Source: Coniochaeta sp. PMI_546 (Eukaryota > Ascomycota > Sordariomycetes > Coniochaetales > Coniochaetaceae). From it: a stretch of DNA of 64,000 nucleotides. The position numbers were made by a program, and so were the translations under genes. The stretch spans positions 372,001-436,000 of the forward strand of contig MU271155.1 of NCBI GenBank assembly GCA_021432605.1, in the 5' to 3' direction. This document shows positions 56,351 through 64,000 of the stretch, piece after piece (position 1 is the first letter of the stretch; each line of letters begins with the position of its first letter). Under the pieces are notes generated by a model. It had not been told where the DNA came from and made no database searches. It worked only from the letters and a program-made list of their open reading frames with translations.

Positions 56351-56848
56351 GGGAGGTTGGCTGTATGATGATGTGATGCTGTCTGGTGTTAGTGTGCACT
56401 TGGTGCACAGGTGTGTGAGCTGGTTACCGGTATTGTTGGTATGGTATTGTGTATCGAGTTGGGAGGACGAATAGCCCCTGGAAGGATCATCACCTGGGCT
56501 TGGACTGGATGCCGTTAGACAGCACTCTTGTATCAATACGCTTGAGGGCAAGGGAGGTCACCTGGAACACCGGAACCAGACTAATTCTAAAGAAGAAGTA
56601 TTCCTCACGATCATTCCTGGGGATAATCGACTGTGTTTGTGCAAAAGAGCAGTGCAAAGACTGACCACTTCTCAATCCATTGCATGAAGCTACCTGTATC
56701 CTACACGAAAAGCATGCCATCCGAGGCAGATATACACCCCAGTTCCCAACCATCCATAACTCCAAAACGCCTAGCAATGCCAACCAACCAACCTGATATG
56801 TGTAATCCTTAAACCATCCCAACCACCAGCACCCAGCATCAATCACAT
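56351..56848. other. Intergenic region between convergent genes
   Basis: 3' flanks of the disordered-protein gene and of the TFIIH subunit gene. No coding or repeated sequence recognised. Confidence 0.5.
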
Positions 56849-58339
56849 TCACCCCTCAATCTTCTTCCGACTCTTCAGATAGTCCCGCAGCTGCTCGTGC
56901 TTGCTCGCAAAGAACATCCTCTTGGCATCGCTCCTCCACACCAGCACGCCGATCTCGTCGGCGTAGCCGCTCAGGGCCTGGTACTCGGCGTCGCTCTCAA
57001 AGTCCTTGAACAGGAACCCGGACGTGGTGGCCATGCGCTCGTTCTCCAGCTGCCAGAGGCGGATCTGGTCGACGACCGTGGGGGGCAGGACGGGCCGGTT
57101 GGCCGCGGCGGCGGCGCGGGCCATCTGCTCGTGGGCGTGGGCGGCCAGGTAGGCGATGATCTGGTCGGCGGTGATGCCGTGGTCGATGGCGGCGCGGATG
57201 GAGTCGCGGGTCAGGCGGCCCGTGACCATGCCGGCGAAGCGCATGGTGAGCTGGGTGAAGAGGGCCAGGACGGCGATCTGGAGCGGGGAGTTGGTGTAGG
57301 CGTAGATGCGGTAGTTGGTCTCGATGATGATGGAGCCCTTCTCGTCGGGGGGCTCGCCGAGGCCGGCCACGTCGGCCTCGGCGGCGGCGGCGGAGGCGGC
57401 GGGGTTGGAGGCGGCGTCGAAGCCGGCGCTGACGGTGCGGAGGGCGGAGGCGGTGCTGGTCAGGGTGGTGGCGAGGCGGGTGGGGAAGTACTGGCGCGGG
57501 GTGTCGCGGGGGATGTAGATGAGGCCGAAGTCGACGAGGGAGGGGAGCATGTTACGCCGCGGTTCGGTAAGGGCGTCGGTGTCGTAGGCGCGCCCCAGCT
57601 CGAGGCTGGCGAGCATGAAGAGGAAGGAGAGCATGTCGACGCTGTCCATCGGCGAACCCGCGGCGGATGCGGCTTCGAGCCAGAGCAGGAGCAGGGTCCA
57701 GACCTGCGCGTTGGCTTCCTGTAGGAGGAAGGTGAAGCCGGCTTGGGTGATGGCTACGGGGCCGGTCTTGAACCTGCGCTCGACGAGGCGGCCGGCGAGC
57801 AGGAGGTCCTTTACGCTGGCTTTAGGACCGGAGGAGGAGTGTGAGGACTTGTTCTCCGCGACGCTGTCGACGACGAAGTGCAGGATGTCGTCCCACTTCT
57901 TGCGGGCGTAGCGGTCGAGGAAGGGGATGTCGATGGCCGGGTCGACGGGCAGAGTGCTGGGGACGCCGAAGCTGCTGTGGTTGCCGCCGCCTTCGAGGGC
58001 GAGGCGCAGGCTGTTCTTGAAGTTTGTCGTCAGGCTCATCTCCTGGGGCTTGTCCTTGCTCGGCGGCGTGATCTGGACGATGTGGAGGGAGCGCAGGATG
58101 GAGAGGGCGCGGTCGCGGTGCAGCTTGGAGTCGGGCTTGACCCAGACGTCGAGCTCGGAGAGGAGCATGGGGTTGGGCATGTAGAGGAGGGCCATGACGA
58201 AGGTCTTGGCCAGGTGAGGCAGCATGCGGCGGAAGATGGCGAAGGCGGTCGAGGGCTGCTGGTAGAGTCGCCTAAAGGTCGTGCCAGGCAGCTTCTCGAG
58301 GTAGTCCGAGAGCTGGTACGACTGCGTGCCGACCGACAT
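56849..58339 (-). CDS. TFB2: TFIIH subunit Tfb2 (p52)
   Basis: A 496-residue single-exon protein recognised as the Tfb2/p52 subunit of the general transcription and DNA-repair factor TFIIH (PF03849). The N-terminal block SYQLSDYLEKLPGTTFRRLY, the segment PMLLSELDVWVKP, the C-terminal QIIAYLAAHAHEQM region and the closing Tfb5-binding domain (DQIRLWQLENERM, FKDFESDAEYQAL, DEIGVLVW) are all in the expected order and length. In yeast the protein anchors and stimulates the XPB/Ssl2 ATPase. The ATG at 58339 is chosen because the family starts there; the frame is open for 36 more codons upstream. It is divergent from the thioesterase gene with 388 bp between starts. Confidence 0.93.
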   Translation of the reverse strand: MSVGTQSYQLSDYLEKLPGTTFRRLYQQPSTAFAIFRRMLPHLAKTFVMALLYMPNPMLLSELDVWVKPDSKLHRDRALSILRSLHIVQITPPSKDKPQEMSLTTNFKNSLRLALEGGGNHSSFGVPSTLPVDPAIDIPFLDRYARKKWDDILHFVVDSVAENKSSHSSSGPKASVKDLLLAGRLVERRFKTGPVAITQAGFTFLLQEANAQVWTLLLLWLEAASAAGSPMDSVDMLSFLFMLASLELGRAYDTDALTEPRRNMLPSLVDFGLIYIPRDTPRQYFPTRLATTLTSTASALRTVSAGFDAASNPAASAAAAEADVAGLGEPPDEKGSIIIETNYRIYAYTNSPLQIAVLALFTQLTMRFAGMVTGRLTRDSIRAAIDHGITADQIIAYLAAHAHEQMARAAAAANRPVLPPTVVDQIRLWQLENERMATTSGFLFKDFESDAEYQALSGYADEIGVLVWRSDAKRMFFASKHEQLRDYLKSRKKIEG

Positions 58340-58727
58340 GGTGGGCGGTGGACAGCGACACCGAAAACCAAAGGATGGAGTCAAGTTCGTGACGATGGGA
58401 GTTGACGGAGGTGACGACGAGGTCAACTGGAATCCGGATGTTCTCATGTACAGCTACTAAATTTTGAGATACGGCGCTAGTGGTGGGGCTGACAGGGGGG
58501 TTCCCCGGCTGTGTGCAGGTGCGACAAGGTACCAAAGTACGGTACAAGTGCCCTGTACAGGGCCTAGAATCCACAGCAGGTACATAAGGTAGCAGTGCGC
58601 TAAGCTACCAATGTAGCCGGCATCTCGCTTGACACGACGTCACAGCTCGACTTGTTGCTCTGTCGCTGTCAATTGACGTCCAAATATTCAATCAACAATC
58701 GTTTAATAAATGAAATTAAAAAAAAAA
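58340..58727. promoter_or_regulatory. Divergent promoter (TFB2 / hotdog thioesterase)
   Basis: A 388-bp region between outward-facing start codons. It contains a perfect 14-bp palindrome GCCCTGTACAGGGC (58550–58563) and several GTAC/GGTAC motifs nearby (AAGGTACC, AGTACGGTAC, AGGTAC), a clustering common in core promoters of some Sordariomycetes. The plus-strand ATG follows a run of about ten As. Confidence 0.55.
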
Positions 58728-59686
58728 ATGTCAAAAAAGCTACCTCCTGCGCGATTCGTGAGATCGGTGAGTGCCCCATGCACGATCTCCATATGCAGTA
58801 ATTACAAGGCATGCTGACAGTCGCGACAGGTGCTGAAGTCTTTCATGGCCGAGTCCGGTCTCGAACCGAGGTTGGATCCGCCCCCCCAAGCCCAAGACTG
58901 CACCTCTGTACTCTCTTGTTGTCGTAGTCAGTTGATACTAAGTCGAGATATCTGCTGCGTTTCAGGTTGTTTGGCCCTCATGTGAGTTGTCTGGTGCCGC
59001 TGGATCCCCCGGTATCAAAGACTGAGTTGCTGTTGCAGATGAGAATCACCGACGCGACAGACGGAAAGGTCGACTTTGAACTGGTCATTCAAAAGGAGCA
59101 CACCGTATGTCCAGTGGATCTGTCCGCCATTTGGTCTGTATGGCTGTCTTACTTACGATGGGATGTGGTGCACAGAACCGGCTGAACATCATCCATGGAG
59201 GCACGATAGCCAGCATGGTCGACCTCGGCGGGTCGCTTGCTGTCGCGTCCAAGGGTCTCTATGCCACCGGTGTGTCTACAGACTTGAACGGTGAGCTAGA
59301 CTCGGTCAAATCCTATCATATGTCACCATACTAACAGAACATACCAGTCACATATCTCAGCAGTGGTGGAAAGGTCGGCGACACGATCCAAGCAACCGCC
59401 GTGTGCGAGAAGAGTACGTGCACCCCTGCATTCGACAGTCTCGATGACCTTCTGACACAGCTGGATGCAGTTGGAAAGACTCTGGCCTTCACCACAATAA
59501 CATTCCGGAATGGCAAAGGAGAGCTCGCCGCCAGGGGGAGCCACACAAAGTAGGTTCCTGTCCTTCGTCACTTATGTCGTCCACCCACTGACCAATGCCT
59601 TGCTGTGTAGATACGTCACTCAGGCATGGGGTGCTCATCCTTCATACACGCCGCCAGAAGGTGCCGAGATTGATGATGTAGACTAA
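58728..59686 (+). CDS. Hotdog-fold acyl-CoA thioesterase (4HBT/ACOT13-like)
   Basis: Predicted 165-residue thioesterase hydrolysing acyl-CoA, cytosolic or mitochondrial. Eight exons are needed to keep the family sequence in frame: 58728–58766, 58830–58870, 58966–58981 (16 nt), 59039–59104, 59176–59290, 59348–59413, 59471–59549 and 59611–59686. All seven junctions are phase-consistent and the coding sum is 498 nt. The hotdog signature is clear: NRLNIIHGGTIASMVDLGGS (helix with HGG), then VTYLSSGGKVGDTIQATAV and KTLAFTTITFRNGKGELAAR. The catalytic Asn/His and the Asp in MVDLGG are present. The third exon joins RLFGPH to MRITDATDGK. Length is normal for ACOT13-like proteins (140–170). Confidence 0.85.
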
Positions 59687-59999
59687 CTAGACTGCCTGGC
59701 AACCGACTTGGATCGTTGTGTCATCCTGGTGGCATGTAGACTCTGTATATATTTGCTATGGAAGACCGTCAGCCAGTGACCTGTCGTCAGTGCCTGATAG
59801 CATTGCCATTTCGGGTCCCTATTTCTATTACCTTGTGTTCACGTTGGCTTCACTTTTCGGTGAGCAGTTCATTTTTCTCTTCTTATAGCAATATTTTCAC
59901 CACGAAAGGGACTTGTCTGATATTACATACGCAATGCAAGGCGAATACTATCTTCAACGCGGACCTGCGAGCAACCTCGCACATGATACCAACCACATT
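59687..59999. other. Short intergenic region between convergent genes
   Basis: 3' flanks of the thioesterase and of the seven-TM protein. No coding or repeated sequence recognised. Confidence 0.5.
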
Positions 60000-61364
60000 T
60001 CACTTCTCGCGATACCCTCCGTTCGGGAGCTCTTGTGCCGGGTTCTCAGTCGGCACGTACGGAGGGGAAGTGCCATGCGGACTGTGGGCGCCATGTATGT
60101 CCTGCGAATACTGCTGCTGCACGGGCTGCTGCTGCACCCAACCCTGCTGCTGATGCTGATGCTGAGGCATGGCATAGGCATACTGCTGTGGCGGATAGTG
60201 CTGGTACACCGGCTGCGGCTGCGGCGGGTATGTGCCACCCTGTACCCACCCTCTTTGACCTGGTACGACGGGCGCTGGCACCTGGTTCACGTTGTTCATC
60301 CACGGCTGGTGCGTCGTCCAGAGACCCTTGTTCTTGCGAATGCCGATGACGAAGAGGAGCACGAGAAGGACAAATGTGACCCATGCGGTGAGGATGGGAT
60401 CGACCACGCCGATTGCGAGCGGCTGGCCCACTGGATCATCGATGAGAACCCATGTCGCCACATACGCAAGCTGCCAGGTGAACCTGATGAAGAGGAGGAT
60501 CGTCGCGACGAGGAAGATAACGGCCGACTAGTACACGTGAGGTCAGTCTGCAGGCACATAGCAATAGCCATGGCTGGATCGCTTGAACTTACGCTTCGGA
60601 GCAGAGGGATGTTCTTCACCCTGTGGACAACATAGCTCGCGAACGCAATGAGCGGAAGCGTCATGACGAAAAACAAGATGACCACCGCGCCCGAGAGCTG
60701 GCGGACAGTCTTCAAGTCCCTATCAAAGCTGCCGAGGGCGAAGTACTGGCCATCACCATTGCCAGCCTGGTAGTCGAAATATTTGCCCCACGTGGTGTTC
60801 GTCTGACCGAGATGTGCAATCGCGAGCACGACGGTGATTCCTGCAACGGAGATAGTCCCCCACCGGAGGCCCTTCTGCAGCCCGGTCCGCGTCTGGCTGA
60901 GGATGTAGAGGAAGCCGTTTCCTATCTCCACGAGCGTGACCAGGAGCAACGCTGTGGCAACGTCGTCGAAGAGTTGGCCAACCGAGAGGACGCGTACCTC
61001 GATGTTGTAGAGGGTGTTCATCGTGTTGTCGTCATACTCGTCGGAGTAGTAAGAGTAGCGATCGTCGAACCATGGCACTAGGATGCAGTATATGCCGCCT
61101 GACACGACGTAGAGAAGGAGTGCGCTGCAGGAGGCGTAGGTGTCAGTCTGTGCACAACTGGCAGTCTGATATGGAGGCACCTTACAGGATATAGAAAGGG
61201 AAGACGAGCTTCATCCACGTGAAGCCAACGCGGGCATGGTCGCTCTTGCGGCGCGCAAGACACAGGCTCACAAGCCATATGATGAAGAGCGGCTTGATGA
61301 AGATGCCGGTCAAGACGACGTTGACGATCGCCCATATCAGTGTATCTGAATCGCCATACGCCAT
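60000..61364 (-). CDS. Seven-transmembrane protein with Q/P-rich cytosolic tail
   Basis: Predicted 412-residue membrane protein. Exons on the minus strand are 61364–61186, 61124–60593 and 60527–60000, phases consistent. Hydrophobic segments: residues 9–32, 51–75, 109–130, 147–165, 205–228, 238–262 and 278–297, about seven spans, with the loop WFDDRYSYYSDEYDDN between the second and third strongly acidic. The last 110 residues are disordered and Q/P/Y/H-rich (YPPQPQPVYQHYPPQQ, QHQHQQQGWVQQQPVQQQ). The topology fits a fungal receptor-like or sensor protein, but no GPCR family motif is clear; family unknown. The long tail could bind cytosolic partners. Confidence 0.7.
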
Positions 61365-62293
61365 AATTACGGTGCGGCAACTTTCTGCCTATGTCTCGAA
61401 ATCGAAACTACAACCCAACTGGAGTCCACAGAGCATACCTATTAAGGTCACACTTCTGGCGCCTGTGAGCCTGCATACGCTCGACGCGCCTGCGTAAGAA
61501 CGGTGCAACATCCGGCCGGCACTGGGCTCAACCCAAGATTATCACAATCTTACTGGACCAAAGGTTTGCACAGCCGTTCGAGATGCAACATGGATCCCTT
61601 GCAAACCCAAGAGGTGCATCACCACCACAGCAGGAGGACATTTGGACATGAAGGCAAAGACGCCTTGAGTCTGGTGGCTTGCCAAGCAACCGCGATGAAA
61701 CGGTGGTGGCTTTTCTTATTCTAACTCCGTTGGGGCTGAGGGCAGGCATTGTGCATCGAGTTGGTTCTGCATGCGTCCCGCCCTAGCCAGGGTACGGAAT
61801 CAACCATTTTTCTTGCAATCCGTCGATGAACAGGGCAGAAGTGCAAATGGGGTCAAGACGGCGCGGCCCGACTTCGTACCTGCGAGCTATCGAGGAGCAG
61901 GAGCAGGGAGTCGTCTCGACTTACATCAAGCTATAGCGGATGGATCTAGTGCAGCCTAATCCGAGAAGCTTCGAACTCACCTCCCCTTTCCCACCCGCGA
62001 TCATGCCAGAAACACGTTGCAAGTGCGGTGTACGAGCCAGTTGTCTGTTTCTATCATCATGGCGAGATGTGGTGTCTCAGAGACAAAACTGCACTTTTGC
62101 CTAAGGCATCAACGCCATGTTCTTGCAAGGCGTTCCGCGGGGTGGACTTCAGGCTCGGCCTCCAACAGCTCAGCTTCGTGCCCAAAGAATTCTCGTTCAT
62201 CACTCGGGTCTTGCCCTCTTCTACTTTCCATCCTGGATGGACAGCTAGGAATCGCCAACTCTATCAAGACAGCAACACGATCCAGACTTCAAC
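61365..62293. promoter_or_regulatory. Divergent intergenic region
   Basis: 929 bp between the seven-TM gene (start 61364, minus) and the ankyrin gene (start 62294, plus). No coding frame with support; no repeat or RNA gene recognised. Confidence 0.5.
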
Positions 62294-64000
62294 ATGGCCG
62301 AGGCTATTGGCGTCGGTGCGAGCGTGGTGACCTTCCTCGGGCTAGCCTTGTCGTCGGCGAAGGCCATCTACGAAGTTCTCTCGGCGGTCAATGATGGGCC
62401 GCGAATCGTCCAGCGTCTCGCTGGCGAGGTCAAGCAGCACAAGACTATACTGCTGCGTCTGTCGGAGCTGCAGATCAACACAATCAACAGTGCCGATCTG
62501 CAAGAGCTAGAGAGCTTCTCCAAACGATGCGAAGCCGATCTGACCTCCTTCAACAAGAAGCTGCGACAAATCAGCTTCTCTGAGAATGATCGACGTATCG
62601 GCAAGCTCTGGAAAAGACTCAAGATTGCCGTCACAGAGAAGGACTTGGATCGCATGCGAGATATCGTCCAGCATAACACCACATTCCTGAATGCCCAGCT
62701 GGGCATCTTGACGGCGGCACAGATGTCCGCATTCGCAACTCAGATGTCCGTATCAGCTCCCCAGCTAGCCGAGATGCTTGATATTCTGCGGCAGCTGAGA
62801 CCAGAGGGCGGCGCTCCATGCATATCGACACCTCCGGCCCAGACAGCTTCCACGGACGCAGTCGAGGAAGCCATGCCAGATGCAACTCCAGAACCCGATC
62901 CGCTTGAGACAAAGTTTCAAGAGAGCATCGATCGGCTGATCGCACTCGTCAAAGAGAAGGAATGTACTGTCGAGTCCGACGACGCAGAGCAGCTCATATC
63001 GGATCTACAGACCCTGCTGGAATCAGCTCAGGCAAAGGAAGTGTCGCCTGTACCAGCGGAGACTGCCACCGGCGTCTCAGAGATCACCATGGTCGAGAGG
63101 GAATCTAACGTGCTCAAAGAGCTCAAGCTTGCAAGCAGCTTGATTTTCTGCGCTCCATCGATAGCTATCAACTCTACTGGGGCGGTGGTAGACGTGGTTA
63201 AGCACATGCCTCAGGGTGCCATCCTGCAACAGCAGCGCAAACGGAAAGTGATTGATATCGGCGGCGGAAGTCTGACCGTGGAAACTAACAAGCGGCGACG
63301 AGTCTACGGAGGGCGTGATGTTACCACCGATGATGAAGGCGGTAGCGGCAGGGACTTCACCGCGAAGCTCCTCTTCAAAGACAAGAACGCCCGGACTCTG
63401 CTCTCCATTGCCGTACGCCAGGGACAGATACTCAGTGGCTCTTTCTTGAGCATACCAAGGGTTTTGCTGAGCAACATCATACCATACGGCTCGCTGGTCT
63501 TCCACATAGCCAGATATGGTCAAGTGGAGGAGTTGATGTCGCTAGTAGCTGAAGGGAAAGCTAGCCTTCATGATCGCGATACGTATGGCTGGTCGGTTCT
63601 GCATGTAAGTTATTGCCTCCGCCCAATATGATCACTCGTGGCTAACAACGCGGACTCAGTATGCTGCATATAATGAGAACGCACCCATGACACAATTTCT
63701 TGTTCAACACGGACTGGACCCCGATGACACGAGTGGCGGGTGAGTTGCAGGTCCTGCCTTCTCTTCAGATCACATCTTCTAAGCAAGCTCAATATGTTCT
63801 GTTAACCATCGTAGGTTTACACCTTTGCATCATGCCGTCAATGTTGCAAGTCATGAGTCCTTAACCGTGTTGTTGGCAGCCGGCGCGGACCCAACCGTAG
63901 ACACTAACGGAGTTTCCGCCGCAATATATTGGCTGGCTACTTCCATGTTCCCACGATGCAACCCCAAGAAACAGTCTCTGCCGGCTGGTGAGGATTGTCT
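62294..64000 (+). CDS. PigL_N (helo-like) and ankyrin-repeat protein, 3' end outside the window
   Basis: Visible part about 525 residues. Exons are 62294–63604, 63660–63739 and 63815 to the window edge, phases 0 and 2. The N-terminus (GVGASVVTFLGLALSSAKAI, then KQHKTILLRLSEL) matches the fungal N-terminal domain PF17111 (PigL_N), related to the helo-like domains found on fungal STAND/NLR-type proteins. Residues 170–340 are an acidic, helical linker with two basic patches (QQQRKRK, NKRRRV) that could act as nuclear signals. From about residue 400, ankyrin units appear: YGWSVLHYAAYNENAPMTQF, then GFTPLHHAVNVASHESLTVL and AAGADPTVDTNG. No NACHT or NB-ARC ATPase is visible between. Probable role in non-self recognition or protein scaffolding (inference). 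Confidence 0.75.

Noticed and set aside
56897-57724. Plus-strand ORF of 275 codons, G/V/D-rich
   Set aside because: Antisense shadow of the TFB2 coding sequence; Gly/Val repetition comes from the complement of GCC/ACC-type codons.
58840-58875. T-arm-like sequence (GTCTCGAACCGAG) resembling a tRNA 3' half
   Set aside because: No acceptor, D-arm or anticodon stem can be paired; the sequence is coding exon 2 of the thioesterase.
1-64000. CRISPR arrays, rRNA genes, intact transposons, viral genes, prokaryotic operons
   Set aside because: No regularly spaced repeats, rRNA-like sequence, transposase/reverse-transcriptase motifs or viral signatures were seen; spliceosomal introns throughout show eukaryotic nuclear DNA.

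Overview
The window looks like nuclear DNA of a filamentous ascomycete (Pezizomycotina, most likely a Sordariomycete). Most genes carry short GT–AG introns of 50–120 nt, often with CTAAC/CTGAC-type branch sites. Genes are about 1–2 kb apart on both strands. The families are typical of these fungi: Zn2Cys6 regulators with fungal-only domains, DUF7702, DUF7136 GPI protein, DUF6546 F-box, DUF8035, PigL_N/ankyrin. The placement is inferred from family content; no species marker is present. Exon boundaries below were deduced by reading splice signals and checking reading-frame phase, not from transcripts.

Layout. 0–10.5 kb: the 3' part of a Zn2Cys6 regulator, a BAHD-like (trichothecene 3-O-acetyltransferase type) acyltransferase, a single-exon kinase-like protein and a broken pseudogene, separated by long AT-rich gene-poor stretches. 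10.5–11.8 kb: an intron-containing tRNA-Pro(TGG) in a desert that also holds a 35-nt poly-C run. 11.8–22.6 kb: an accessory block with a DUF7702 membrane protein, two Zn2Cys6 regulators in tandem, an NmrA-like reductase divergent from the second regulator, a convergent extended-SDR reductase, and a shortened Fungal_trans_2 protein beside a degenerate direct repeat. 23–28 kb: an alpha-arrestin-like gene with an unexplained coding exon at its 3' edge, a 59-codon orphan ORF and a SET-domain protein. 28.8–43.3 kb: a BOR1/SLC4-type anion transporter overlapping a small secreted protein on the opposite strand, a GPI-anchored DUF7136 protein, an SRPK-type kinase, a DUF6546 F-box protein, two small uncharacterised proteins and an SR-rich DUF8035 protein. 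45–64 kb: a full-length ABCC transporter, a TANGO2/NRDE protein, a pair of ORFs overlapping by ATGA, the TFIIH subunit Tfb2 divergent from a hotdog thioesterase with eight predicted exons, a seven-TM protein with a Q/P-rich tail, and the 5' part of a PigL_N–ankyrin protein running off the end.

How genes may work together. The 13–22 kb block (three regulator-type proteins, two NAD(P)-dependent reductases) resembles the edge of a catabolic or secondary-metabolism cluster, but no PKS, NRPS, terpene synthase or P450 is in the window, so this is inference only. The right half is mostly conserved housekeeping or cell-biology genes without an evident common pathway. No rRNA, CRISPR array, intact transposon or viral gene was seen.
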